DNA of 64,000 nt, from NCBI GenBank assembly GCA_022385805.1, contig MU277720.1, forward strand, positions 174,678 through 238,677, in the 5' to 3' direction. The translations under genes were made by a program, and so were the position numbers. Positions 12,603-24,474 of the stretch are shown one piece after another; position 1 is the first letter of the stretch; each line of letters opens with the position of its first letter. Source of the stretch: Pilatotrama ljubarskyi (lineage: Eukaryota > Basidiomycota > Agaricomycetes > Polyporales > Polyporaceae). The notes beneath the pieces were generated by a model, which did not search any database, was not told the DNA's origin, and worked only from the letters and a program-made list of their open reading frames with translations.

Positions 12603-15600
12603 ATGCCGTCTCACCCCGCTCTTCCTCTCCTACCCGTTCCTTTGGCAAAAATCATAGCATCGCTGAGCAGACCCGTTCAGTCTGTTGATAGCCATCCGAA
12701 GCTCTTTCATTCCCTGCTCCAGGAGCATAGCTCCGTCTTGAGCCTGGCCGCCGATGCTGAGTGCATCTACACAGGCAGTCAAGACGGTCAGATATCAGTA
12801 GGGCTCATGTCTTTGTGTGACAATTGACGGTGTTGAGATGTGTTCCCCCAGGTCTGGGACAAAGACACCTTCAAGCTCAAGGCGGTCTTAAGGGGCCATA
12901 CCGGCAGCGTCTTGGCCCTCGAGTATGCCCCCGACAAACATTGGCTCTTCAGTGCTTCCGGTACTGCTCCTCCGTATGAACGCTTATGATTGTGTGACTG
13001 AACTCCGACCTTTCTAGGCGATAGTACCATACGTGTACGTCAACGGTCTGCTCGGGGCCGACGACGCTCGATAATTGATGAATGTTCTAGGTTTGGAACA
13101 CTCGGAACCACGCACCGCTCTATCTCCTCCATCCCCATCTAGAGACTGATTCCGGCGACTTGTTCTCGCTCGTCTGGTGTCCTCCGCTGCAGACAGTCTA
13201 CTTCGGGTGCCAAAACACGTCCCTGCAGTGGTTCTCCTTCACATTCCCGACTCTGGAACATGCTTCTTTCGGCGTCTCTGTGCCTTCGGACGGTTCCATC
13301 CACAGCGGAACTTCGACGCCGACGTCTACTTCGCGCAAGGCGCACAAGTTCTTCGATAGCTACCCTCAGTACACTCGCAGACCTGCCGACTTGAACGCTC
13401 GGAATCCGACCTGCGCATCTTTCCTGCCGACCTCGGTATCTCTGACGCTCCCCACATCGTCTTCTAGGGACGTCAGCACGCCTCCTCCGGAGGGTTGCGT
13501 GCAGGGGGATCGCGTGAGACCGCCGCTTGCTGTTCTACAAGTCCCGCCAGAGAACGTCATATTCTCTGCCCACTATGGGTATGTATACTGCATGGCGCTT
13601 TTGCCGAGCAACAGAGAGGGCTCGGACGATCACTTCTTCGAGGACGTGCACGATGGCTCCTTGCAGCTCGTGACAGGCAGTGGCGACTCTACTGTCAAGG
13701 TTGGTCACCTTTCTGACGCGCTCTTTGAGCCGTCATGCCAATGCTGATATCGATGATGAAAGCTCTGGAAACTACCCTATGGAAAATCACAGGATGCTAC
13801 GCCGCAACTCCTGCACACCTTCGACTGCGGCGCCGGGGCGGTTCTTGCCCTCACCGTGCGCGGAGATACGGTCTTCGCCGGGTGCCAGGACGGTCTCGTC
13901 AAAGTCTGGGACCTGGAGACGCGTACCCTTGTTCGGACGCTCCTAGTTGTCGAAGTAAGTTTTCGCCTCCTATTCTGCGCGTTAGTTAATGATGCTGATC
14001 TGGCGGGACGTCGGCGCGTGCGCGGACATCAGAACGTGGACATCTTGTCAATGTCGATGCTTCACTCTGACTTGTACGTCTGCTCCGCCAATGGGGATAT
14101 ACAGGTACGGTGCGGCCTGCGCAGGGGCTGCTCACGGTAAGGCTGATCATGTTGTGGATGCAGCGCTGGTCTGCTTCCTTCGACCTCGTTGGCTCCTGGC
14201 GCGGCCACGAAGGCATCATTCTCTCCTCCATCATTACCCGCTTGCCATCCTCCGACACTGAGCCGCGCGAGGAGAAGTTCACGCTTGTGACTGGTGGCAA
14301 TGACGACATGATCAAGGCGAGTGGGATGCGGCCCTTGAGCGTGGCTAGCTGCTAACGGGACGCCTAGGTGTGGGAAGTGGTTCCCCCGGTGGCGAATAGG
14401 CATGCTTTGTCGGAGCTTAGTGGGCTGGGCGGCAATACGGACATCTCGAAGAGCATCAACGGTAGGCCGTCAGTGAGCATATTCGGGCGGCATCCTGATC
14501 ACCGGTCTGGGATAGATATTCTGGTGTATGCTCTCACGAAGTTCGTGGCTATCCCGAGTGTCAGCAACTCTCCAGTGCACAAGGAGGACTGCCGGCAGGC
14601 AGCGATCTGGCTCCGGAAGTGTTTCACTCAGCTTGGGGCTGAAGCGTCGTTGGTCAGTGAGGCTGCTATGACGGCGTTCATCGCATGCTTACTGAGCATA
14701 TTGTACCTAGTTGCCCACGGGAGAGACGACGAACCCCCTTGTGCTCGCAACGTTCCATGGTACACGGACGACCCAGCACAGACCCCGCATTCTGTTCTAC
14801 GGCCACTACGATGTCATCTCGGCCCGTCCGAACGGGTGGACGTCGGACCCGTTCACGCTTACGGGGCGCAACGGCTACCTGTACGGTCGAGGTGCGACGG
14901 ACAACAAGGGCCCGATCATGGCTGTCGCTTGTGCCGCGGCGGACTTGCTGGCTCGGAGGGCGTTGGGTGTTGATCTGGTGTTGCTAGTTGAAGGTGAGGA
15001 GGAGGCGGGGAGCGGGGGGTTTGCTGAGGCGGTGAAGAGGCACAAGGTACATCTGTTCTCCACATTGAGCAGAGAGCAGAGAGACTGACCTTCGCGCGCG
15101 CTCCTAGGATGTTATTGGGCCTATTGACTCGATACTCGTCAGGTACGTCCCATATACACCACTTCGGTTGAGCGATACTGACGTGGCGATAGTAACTCTA
15201 CGTGGATCGCGGAGGATACACCCTGCATCACCTATGGCCTGCGAGGCGTCGTGCATTGCAATGTCGAGGTGAGCGCACATCCGGTGCGCACCGGAAACAT
15301 TGGGGCAATCTTGACCGCCCGCTTCTTCGTAGATTTTCAATGATGGGCCGGATCTCCACTCTGGTGTCGATGGCGGCTCAGCGCGCGAGCCGATGTTGGA
15401 CATGTGAGTGATTGTCGGGCATCCGTACCATTCCTAGTGCTTGATCTCAATCTACAGGGTCAAGCTGCTCGGGACTCTGACCGATGAGAGAAATCACATT
15501 GCTATTCCCAACTTCTGTAGGTCGCAGCACCCACTACGCATGATATGATCGCTGAGGTTTGTACAGACGATGCCGTGAGGCCTATCACTGAAGAGGAGCG

Positions 15601-16426
15601 GCAGCTGTACAAAGTGCTGTCCAGCGTTACGCAGACTCCTGCGTCCCTCCTAGCAGCGCGATGGCGCGAGCCTTCGTTAACGATCCACAATGTCGAGGTA
15701 TCTGGCCCCCGTAGTGAGTGGATCTGGAGTCCCTGTGTATCGTCGACCTGTTACTGACACTGGGATTGGCTAGACTCTACGGTGATCCCGTCGAAGGTGA
15801 AAGCGCACATCTCGGTCAGGATCGTCCCAGACCAAGACCTGGAGACAATCGCTTCCTCCGTGCAAGAGCATTTGAAGAACGAGTTCCAACGGATGAAGTC
15901 ACCGAACAAGCTCAACGTGAGTACAGTTCATAGGCCGATTCGATGTCCTGATACCTGACTTTGTTTCGTAGGTCACAATTGACCAGACAGCAGATTGGTG
16001 GATCGGGAACCTGGACGACCCTTGGTTCCATGCGCTGGAGAACGCTGTCAAGGACGAATGGGGAGTCGAGCCGTTGCGTATTCGGGAGGGCGGGGTGGGT
16101 CGTTTGTCCCAGCCGCATCGCTTCAGCTTGCTCAGTGACGCGTCACACAGTCGATACCATCGATTCCTTACCTCGAGAAGGAGTTTTCCTGCCATGCGCT
16201 CCATCTGCCGCTGGGTCAGAGCACGGTACGCGACATCTTTTTGTTCCTTCCCCGGAGACCATGTCCATTTCTCATGCCAACTTGTGGTTTCCAGGATCAA
16301 GCGCACCTTCCTGACGAGCGTATATCGCTGTCCAACTTGCGTCGAGGGAAGCGCGTTGTTGAGAGGTTCCTTGCGAACGTCGCCAGTACACCAGCCCCTT
16401 CTCCCGTTCAGCCAGCTGCTACCTAG
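12603..16426 (+). CDS. DUG2: DUG2-type WD40 / M20 peptidase of glutathione degradation
   Basis: Subunit of the cytosolic Dug complex that breaks down glutathione and other gamma-glutamyl peptides. The N-terminal half is a WD40 propeller (repeats ending VWDKD, VWNTR, LWKLP, VWDLE, VWEVV). The C-terminal half is an M20 metallopeptidase: YGHYDVISARP (His and Asp metal ligands), GATDNKGPIMA (bridging Asp), EGEEEAGSGG (catalytic and metal-binding Glu), HSGVDGG, and the terminal PLGQSTDQAHLPDERI with a His ligand. WD40 fused to M20 is the known Dug2 architecture. The length after removing about 17 introns is near 900 residues, similar to yeast Dug2. One intron is GC-AG (14,317-14,367). The start is ATG 12603 (MPSHPALPLL). 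The gene is convergent with USB1. Confidence 0.92.
14317..14367 (+). other. Non-canonical GC-AG intron in DUG2
   Basis: The exon ends ATC AAG and the next bases are GCGAGT. The 51 nt intron has GCTAAC near 14,351 as a likely branch site and ends CCTAG. Splicing yields GGNDDMIK joined to VWEVV, restoring the WD-repeat end in frame. The nearest GT (14,321) would break the frame. Confidence 0.75.
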
Positions 16427-17100
16427 CATTCGCAACGTCGGTACGCTGACTCCAGACTCCAACTCGGAATTCACCGGGGACTCTAACTTGTCGTTGCAGT
16501 TATCTTTGAGTGCCGGTTTGTTATGTAGCAGAATTTTGTACGAGTATAGTCGTGATAGAGATAGATTGTGTACAGGATATCATGACATGGCAGCAGACGA
16601 CATTGTGTGGATCGATAGGCAGAATTCACGGCATAGTGGGACGCAAAGGGAAGGCCGGTGATGGGAAGGACACCTGTGAAATGGGTGTCAGCATCGTGCC
16701 AACTTGAACGGTCGACAAGGAAAAAGATCAGGGCCCTCAAGCGTATAATAGAGGAGCCAGGGTATGTGTCGTCTGCAGAATCCGACTGGTGCACAGCAAG
16801 AAGTTCATCACTTCGCAAGACCGGAACGCGTACTCACTCAGTAAGATGGGTAACAGACGCGGCGCGGTGAGACGGTCGAAGGTCAGACTCGAGGGTCGGA
16901 TGAGAGAGACAGCGCAGCAGAAATTTCAGTGGCTCTTTATATGTAGCTCGGCGTACAAACAAACAGGGACAAACCGAGACCAGCGCTAACGACCGCAGAT
17001 TCCTCCCAGGCGCTAGTTCGAGCATCAGCAACTCCGGGACTTCGTGCTTCAGCTCAACACCATAAGGTACACTCTTGCAATTTTCTTGCTCCTAGGATGC
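16427..17100. other. Intergenic 3' region between convergent DUG2 and USB1
   Basis: Both neighbours end here, so the 674 bp should hold two 3' UTRs and terminators. Only short unconnected reading frames are present. No tRNA-like fold, repeat or family motif was recognised. Confidence 0.5.
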
Positions 17101-18214
17101 TTAATCCTGCAGTCTCCATTTGCTGACCTCTTTCCCTATCCGTACATGCACCTCCTCGGTCTCAAACGTGCCGACACCAGGCCTCACGAGCTCTCGTGCA
17201 TATTCCGCTTGGAGTTGTGGCACGAGCGACGGAGGAAAACAGGGTATGGTCGGAAAGGAAGCCTCCAGGGATGGAGGCGGCGCGGCTGCAGTGCGTTCCA
17301 TGGACGAGAGCCTTGGTTCGGAATGGTCTGGAGTATCTTGGGGAGGCCCAGTCTCTTGACCTTCAGCTATCGGCATCCGAGAGCCGTCCAGGAGAGCCCA
17401 TGCTATTGACGCGTGGAAGCGAGGTTCCGCGTAAAACTCCTTCTGCCTTATGGACTTCAGTATGGGCACCAGGTCGTCGGACAATCCTTTGAACTGGAAA
17501 TCACAGTCAATATCTGTGTATTGCCATATGAAAACGCTACTGACGCCTTCATGGCCTGCACCAATCTCCAGGGTGAGAAAGGTTCGAGTACGCTCATCGT
17601 TGGTCAACTCAGATAGCGTGGCAAACGACGAAGGAAACCTGTAGTCGCAATGAGCGTATACCACGGAGGGACCAAGTGATAACGAACTTTCTCCTAGATC
17701 TTGCCGCTTGTTGTACTGCCCGCTTGAAATCCGCGCGTTGATGAGCTCGAAGATAGGTGGGACGAGTCAAAGATATATGTAGCTCAATGGCTGTGTACTC
17801 GGACGACTCGGAGAAGCCGATTGGTTGTAAGGTGGGCACAAGCTGTTTCGCTGTTGCAAGAATGCGCAACAGCAGCTCGTACAGCTTGGACTGTTTCTCC
17901 ACAACCAGCGGGACGTAGCAATACGCTGCGAACTGCCCTTCGACATGTGGCGTAGTGCGGCGTCGGCCCTGGTGAAGAGCGGGATTGTCTGCAGGAACCT
18001 GGGGTGCCAAATACGCTGGCAGGGAAGGCAGCTTTCTGTACGGAGAACATGCTCAGTAGAGCCATGACAAACCGGAGACTTGAAAAAGACGGACGTACTT
18101 CAGCCTTTTGGGCGGAGCTGGCTGCGAGACAACCTCTGATTCTTTTGCGGTTGCATGGATGTCATTATCTTCATCCGAGCTGGCATATTCCACCAAAGCG
18201 ATGGCCCTCTTCAT
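17101..18214 (-). CDS. USB1: U6 snRNA phosphodiesterase Usb1
   Basis: A 3'-5' exoribonuclease of the 2H phosphoesterase fold that trims the oligo(U) tail of U6 snRNA and leaves a protective phosphate end; it acts in the nucleus. The start at 18,214 reads MKRAIALVEYASSDEDN. Introns at 18,036-18,098 and 17,639-17,687 give a 333-residue protein. Both catalytic His-x-Ser motifs are present: ELHISLTRP in the first half and FHASIAWAL in the second. The conserved NDERTRTFLTLEI segment lies between them. The C-terminal region of about 90 residues carries an acidic/Pro-rich insert before the last strand (EEVHVRIGKEVSKW). Its start is only 140 bp from that of the divergent METTL25-like gene, so the two probably share a promoter. 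Confidence 0.9.
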
Positions 18215-18354
18215 CCAACTGGCTGGAGGTAATTGCCGAGGGTTTGCGACAAGTCAGAGGTTGGTTCAAGTGTGACCAGGAGCGTGACGGGTTTCAGCCA
18301 CCCGCTTTCTTGACTTTCCTCTCTCGGTAACTTCTTCCTGCAAGCGGTCTGAAT

Positions 18355-20252
18355 ATGCACGGACTTGACTCATCCGAGGCCTGTGGCAGACTAGCTGAGC
18401 TGGTGGACTTCCTGTCGGACCCCCTCATTCACAGCTTGTTCAGAATCCACCCCAACGAGCTGGGTAACTCGTCTTTCGATCCACCACTGGAATGGGCGAA
18501 CTGGTGGGACTGGGCGGGCGAGGAGACCCGAGACCGCGAAAACCCTAGTGTTCTTGATCCATGGCTTCTTCTATTGCAATACTACGATTCCTGTCGCTCG
18601 AACGACGCTGCAGAAGTGTCGCCAGACAAAGCTTCAGCCCTTCCACAAGTTTTGCAATCTCTCGTTCAGGACGCTTGCCGCCTCGCCGTTCCGCGAGATG
18701 TGGGCCGTGCCATTTTCCCTTCGGAGAACCCATGGCGGTACGATTTGGAGGGCCCCATCAAAGGAAATTCGCTGTCCGTTGCTCCGCCCGACGTGCTACC
18801 TGGAATGTCGCCCAAGAAGGCTCACGAAGTCATGCAAATGTCGGATTTCATTGGCAACATGCTCAAGTCGGACCCGCCCTTGTCGTCTACCAAATATGCT
18901 GTTGACATCGGCGCAGGGCAGGTCGGTAATCTCCTTCCGTGCCAGTGGGTCCGAGGCAGACCACGCGGCTTGAGCTGATCACCATCTAAATAGGGTTACC
19001 TCTCGAGGATGTTACGGGACAGATTTCGACTCCATATCCTCGCCCTAGACTTCAGCGATGTTCAGGCGCAAGGCGCGGCGAAGCGAGAGGCGACGAGGCG
19101 GAAGAGCAAGCGTCCATTGAAGGGTCCACCGCGGGGTGGGCCAGATGTGCACCTGACAGATCACGCAACGGCTCTGCGGGCTCAGTGCGGCGACGATATT
19201 TCTGAGGATGGGCACGGGTCCTTGACGTATGTGACGGCAAAGATCAACGCAGACACCTTGTGCCAGTCCACACGCGACTGGGTGGAAAGCAGGCGAGCCG
19301 CGATTGCCAGCTGTCCTCCAGATGGCTCGTCTGAACAAGACTCTATGCCTGTGATCTTCGTCGCGTTGCACGCATGTGGATCGCTCACCCCGGACATATT
19401 CCGAGCCTTCACAGTTGCCCGAAAAGCAAATTCGTCCGGAACGTCCTGGACGCCTCGAGCGGCGGTGATCGTGGGGTGCTGCTATAACATGCTGCGTCCG
19501 GAAGGTGTGTTAGCATCACTGACTCTGCCGCATCTGTGATTTAGGCGTAACCGTGATCTCCCACAGACTTCCCGCTGTCGCATAAACTCCGATCGTCTAG
19601 GCCAAACTTCAAACTAACCCCAAGCCACTTGCAACTCGCCGCGCAAGTGCCATCGCAGTGGACGCGTTCGGAACAGACTCTGCGTGATGCACGGCTTGCG
19701 CTCAGGAAGATCGTCTGGCGGGCTCTCATCCAGGATGTGCTCGATGCAGAGTCGATCACATCTGCATCCAGGGAAGGTGATGAGCGGTCACACGCGGACC
19801 AAGAGGATACTGGAGTACCAGAGGACCGGACGCTTTGCGAAGATCGTCGACCCAAACGCTTGGGGAGGCTGAACGATGCAGCGTATGCCGACTGGAAGAC
19901 TTTCGCGGGTCGCGTACGGGAGAAGCTCGACTTGAAGGGGGAGCAGCTCTCACGGGCCGACCAGAAGTTGGAGAGGAGGATCGAGGTCTTCCATGTTTTG
20001 CGGTGCATCGTCGGACCCGTGATCGAGAGCCTGATCTTGCTGGATCGTGCGGTTTGGTTGCAGGAGGAGCTGCAGGCAAGTACTGTCCACCATGTGTATA
20101 CTGGCAACCCCGGTGATGATAACACTTGCGATTAGGACAACTCACTCTCGGTCGAGCTCGTGAATCTGTTCGATCAAGCTAGCGGGAGTGGTCGGAACGT
20201 AGCGATTGTCATCCGACCTCGCGCCGTCGAGACCGCACGTTCACACCAGTAG
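18355..20252 (+). CDS. METTL25/RRNAD1-like methyltransferase, apparent frameshift
   Basis: SAM-dependent methyltransferase of the METTL25 family; its substrate in fungi is not established. The start is ATG 18,355 (MHGLDSSEACG). Motifs in order: KYAVDIGAGQ spliced to GYLSRML (SAM motif I), FVALHACGSLTPDI, VIVGCCYNMLRPE spliced to DFPLSHKLRSS, KIVWRALIQDVL, RLGRLNDAAYADW, and the C-terminal NVAIVIRPRAVE. Introns are 18,922-18,993, 19,505-19,567 and a GC-AG intron 20,076-20,135. With these introns the frame after PNFKLT does not match the downstream LQLAAQVPSQW frame; one base seems to be missing near 19,618-19,622 (a short C run). An alternative donor at 19,507 with acceptor 19,601 avoids this but loses the DFPLS segment. 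So this is either a real frameshift, an assembly error, or an unusual intron. Confidence 0.8.
20076..20135 (+). other. Non-canonical GC-AG intron in the METTL25-like gene
   Basis: The donor CAG|GCAAGT is the classic GC-AG consensus and the acceptor is GATTAG. Splicing out 60 nt joins LQEELQ to DNSLSVELVN and leads to NVAIVIRPRAVE and a stop at 20,252. The nearby GT (20,080) gives an early stop. Confidence 0.75.
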
Positions 20253-20600
20253 CAGGATGTGCGGAGAAAGACAAATGCATATCTCTCTATCATGGATAAT
20301 GTACACGAGAACTGGAGAGTGACAGCATTTCCAGACGAGGAAGCGGACGAGGGGTCCTGGTAGAGAGCGATAGTCACAGAAGAGGATGCGGGATTGGCCA
20401 GACGGGAGTGCTACACATGAGAAGAGGGACGACGATGTGACAACAGCAGCAAAAGATCGATTATATGGAAGATGAGGCAGATGAGAGAATGACGGTCTGA
20501 AGTGCGATATCATGCAAAAACGTCCATGTGAGGAGTTGCTTTTGTACAAGACCGAGCGTTGCATTCCTCATGGCACAAGCTCGTCAGCAGTAGAGACGCC
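20253..20600. other. Intergenic 3' region, METTL25-like and RING genes
   Basis: A 348 bp convergent gap, presumably 3' UTRs. Nothing else was recognised. Confidence 0.4.
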
Positions 20601-23600
20601 CTACTTGCCTGTCAACTTGACGAACACCTGTAAGACAATACTGGTACTTGCCTTTGTCCGGCACGCTGGGCAGTTGTTTCGTCCTACTTGCAGCCACTTA
20701 TCGACGCAGTCCTTATGGAATGCATGTCTGCAGTGCATCAAGCGTACGTCATCGTCCGGTTGGTAATCATCCAGACATATCAAGCACTGCAAGAAGCGAG
20801 GGATAAGCATCGCAACAGCTGGAAAGCACAGATAACAAAACGCACGCGCTCGACACAACTCGAAGCGACTTTGCCCTCTCGCTCGTATTGCTCAAGTTCG
20901 TTGAACTTCACAGTCTTCAGGTCGGACTTCTCGATGTCCTCCCGGGTTGCGACCTGCGGCTTGACTTGGCCCAGCAGCTCTGCGAGCTCCCTGCATGCCG
21001 AGGCTCGGTCAACTGTTGAACGCTCGCGAAAATGACCATACGTACCATAATGCCTCGTAAGAGTCGAGGTTATCTGGGCCCGTGACCATATGGTGATTCG
21101 GAGGGTAGTAGCCTGGGGAGGAAGGGAGACAGATTCAGCAGCTATCCCATGACACCATACGAAACGCAGAAACAGACCTCCTATGACGTAGATCAGGAAC
21201 GTCCGCGAGCCCGACCCTTCGGTCGCCTGCTGCGCTCTGGACGCGTTCCGCCGTCCGGGACGAAGACTGCGCAGCGCTGTAGCTGCACGCGACTGCCAGC
21301 TGCGTCCGCGAGGCGTTGCGTCGCCCGCCTGGTCTCCTGGCTCTTGGGACATTGCTCGATAATCTTCATCTTGCCTTCCTGTTGCCCAGTCGTCGGTATC
21401 CGGTGGTGGCACTTCAACATCCCGAGTGTGTGCGTGACCGTGCACTTGTCCCATCTCGACCGATTGCAAGCCCACAACGATGACAGGCACTACCATGTTA
21501 GCGTTGGGGTCGGTCGCTGGAGCCGTGGACGACGGAGACTCCGCACCGTCTGTCGATGCTGATGCTGTCGGTGATGTAGCTATCGACGCTGGCGAGGCGG
21601 AATGCCTTTCTCCTTCAGGACGCGGCGACGTCTCCGCTGAGACAGGCGGGGAGGAGGAGGTAGTGGGAGGGCTATGTGGGAACGCAGGAGTGGTGGGCGA
21701 AGTCGTGGATGCAGCGTGCCCGGCGATCTGGCTCGCATGAATTGGTCGGAAGCGGTATAGGCGCCACAAGTGGATGCCTGGGGGCCTGCGCTCTGCTTCT
21801 CCGCGTTCGTCTTCTCCGCCGCCGTTAGGTGACGATTGATCAGTGCGATTGGGCAGTTCGCGGCCCGAGGGCATGGGCGTAGGTATGCGTGCAGAGGAGT
21901 GGTCCTCTCCGACGTTCATCTCGTCAAAGTCGTCGTCTTCTGAATCAGAGACGTCTTCCAGAGGAGGCAGCTCATCCTGGTCGCCATCGTCCCCAGATGA
22001 AGGAGTTCGCTCTCCGTCGCCAGCAGATGCTGGCGGCTCTAAGTTTATGTCGTTAGAGCTTGACGCCACATGGGCTTCTTCGCGAGCAGCATCAGTATCG
22101 CCATCCTGAGGGGTCGTCGAAACATTGCCTCCAGCACCGTTCTCAGAGAGTGCGACGCGCAAATCCGCTTGGAGATTGAGCAGGAACCGCTCAAAGCTGT
22201 CCTCTGGAGGGGGAGGCCTTGCAGCAGTAGGAATAGAATCGGCGGGCCCAGCGGCACCCTCAGCTGGCGGACCTTCAGCTCGCTCTGCATTCGACTCTGC
22301 AGCGCCCGGATTCGCGGTATCTCCAGTCAAGCCCAGGCCGACGTTCAGAGCTCGGGCCATCTCGGCGAGCATGATCTCGCCAGGCCGCATGCTCGCTGGG
22401 TCCTCTGCGTTCGATGACGCACCTCCGTTCGCTTGCGCGGCGGCGGAGCGGTTCAGTCCCAGACGATCACGGAAGCTTTCCCAGACGTTGCGAATCCGCT
22501 CCCGGCCCTCACGTTGCTGAGGTGCAGTAGTGGGCGCGGAGGACGCGGAAGCTAGAGAATCGCCACCGAGGTCGGGGACTACACTGAATCCCGGGCCGCC
22601 GCCCAGTCCCGCCGTGGGGGTGGGAGACATTGGTCGAGGGATGGCAGGCGAAGGTTGAGGAGGGGCATTAGGGTCTGAGTTTGCTTGAAAGCCGAGGCTT
22701 GGTGAGAACAAGGAGGCGGCAGTGGCAGCGGCGGCGACGCTGAGAACTATGTCAATATAAGCGCGATACGGAGATAAAATCGTGGCAAACCTCAGAAGCG
22801 TTCCCAGGACATCGATGCTCCCGGGAGACAGCGGACGTGAACGTATGTCAGTATCCTCGCTGGACCTCTGTTCCACACCAGAGGAGGAGGCTGGATCAGA
22901 GTCGTGTGCCAACGAATCAGAGGACGCAGAGCTGTCTAAGGCAGTGCTCGAGACGTCCGACGATGATTGCGAGGCGTGGAAAGGCAACGTGCTTGGGTCC
23001 GACGTCGACGAACGCTGGCGGAGCATGCTGCTGGGCCTGGGGATGAACGAAGAAAGTCTGCTCCGCGCGCTTTGCCTCTCCTCTGGCTGTGCGGAAGTAC
23101 GAGGGACAGACGAGGATCGCCGAGTAGGCACCGCTGGTGGCGACGCAGGATTCACAGCCGAAGAGGGTCTAGGGGCGCGCCCTGACGCAGCAGACTGGGA
23201 AGACCCGCTGGGATTGTCGCTAGTGTTGACGACACCTTGTACAACAACAAGCGTCCCAGGCGGGGGGAAATGACGGGGAGCCTGCGGTGGGGCTTCGGCT
23301 GTATTCCCCTGCTCTGGGAGAGGCATTGGGGACTCCGCGGGGGAGGACTCGGGTGCGTCGGACAGCTGGCCATCTTGCGAGCTGCCCTCGACAAAGAGGC
23401 TGTCTTGACGAGGGCGCTCGAGCAGAAAGTCGTTGATCTCGCGCTCGATCTCCTGTGCGCGCTCTTGGTTCTCTCGGTACTGAGGAGCGACGTCGGGTTT
23501 GTTGGCATCGAGGGCGGACGGAGATGATTGCTGCGCGGCGGGCGGAATGACGTGGTCTTGGGTGGAACAGTGGTCCTCGGCGGACAACGCTTCGGAGCCT

Positions 23601-24127
23601 GATTGGCCGGCAGCGTCCGGGGTGACCAGATGCGAGACAGTCGAGCAGGACGCTGGGGGAAGGGCAGCTGAGAGAGGCGCACTGGTCGACGGTCCAGCGA
23701 GGACTGGCTGCTCGTCTGGAGCAAGGACCTGCGCGTCGACGGCTGCTGCGGGCCCAGCGGTGTGTATGTCGCCTTCATGAAGAGCCTCGGAGAGATTGGG
23801 CAAGGATGCCTGTGCTTTGGAGAACCTCCTTGACGAGCGCCATCGCTTGCGGAATGAGGGGACCTGGTCTCTAGAAGAGGAGGAGGACGGGGTCGGACTG
23901 TCGGAGAGAGTACGAGGACGAAGGAAGCTGCGGACGCTCCGGCGGACGGAGCGGCGTGAAGCCTTGGACGACGGTGTTGTTGCAGTCGAGGACTCTAAGT
24001 CATCTCGTTGTGAGATCTGGCTGGAGGGGCCGGCGGGGGTCGTTGAAGACGACGACGACGAGGGCTGGGGGAGCTGAGGGTGAGATACGGACGCGGGGGG
24101 GCTGCTACGGGAGTTGGCTTGGCCCAT
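20601..24127 (-). CDS. Large disordered RING-H2 E3 ubiquitin ligase, predicted N-myristoylated
   Basis: Probable membrane-anchored E3 ubiquitin ligase. The start at 24,127 reads MGQANSRSS, which fits the MGxxxS/T N-myristoylation pattern. About 950 residues of Ser/Pro/Ala-rich, mostly disordered sequence follow, with one hydrophobic island (SVAAAATAASLFSPSLGF). The conserved C-terminal region is reached by splicing: YYPPNHHMVTGPDNLDSYEA, LWELAELLGQVKPQVA, then a RING-H2 finger at 20,615-20,800. The finger reads CLICLDDYQPDDDVRLMHC, HAFHKDCVDKW and CPAC, giving all eight C3H2C3 zinc ligands. Its introns are visible at the acceptors before YYPPN, LAELL and CLICL. A further 51 nt intron-like segment near 22,745-22,795 could be spliced or retained, since it is a multiple of three. 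The substrate is unknown. Confidence 0.85.
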
Positions 24128-24474
24128 ATGATGAGTTAAAGAGCGGTACTGGAAAGCAGATATATACGTTCGTAGACGAGAGAAGAGACGTGCTGGACGA
24201 GAGGAACGGCGAGGAGAGGGTGGTCGTCGCTGCCGGAGACGATGGGGAGAGCGTAAGACGAGCGGGGAAATAGACGCCCGCGAGCGTAATCGTCTGCAGC
24301 TCCGCTTACTCGACTCGCCTCACGCTCGTGAATAATTGCCGCAACAAACACGGCGTCGATGATCTGCTTTCATTCCTAAAATACACTTTGTCATCTTCTG
24401 CTACTCCTTGCATCCGTCCGAAACTATCCGAAATCCTCCAGGGCAGCAAAGACGAACGAACGAAAATCCATCCC
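24128..24474. other. Promoter of RING gene and 3' flank of VIP1-like gene
   Basis: A 347 bp gap between two minus-strand genes. A TATATA sequence near 24,159 lies about 30 bp upstream of the RING start codon on the minus strand; nothing else was recognised. Confidence 0.4.

Noticed and set aside
16980..17040. GTTCGAGC resembling a tRNA T-loop
   Set aside because: The flanking bases do not pair into an arm.
21149..24273. Several plus-strand ORFs across the RING gene
   Set aside because: Antisense frames of a Ser/Pro-rich coding region; no splice or family support.
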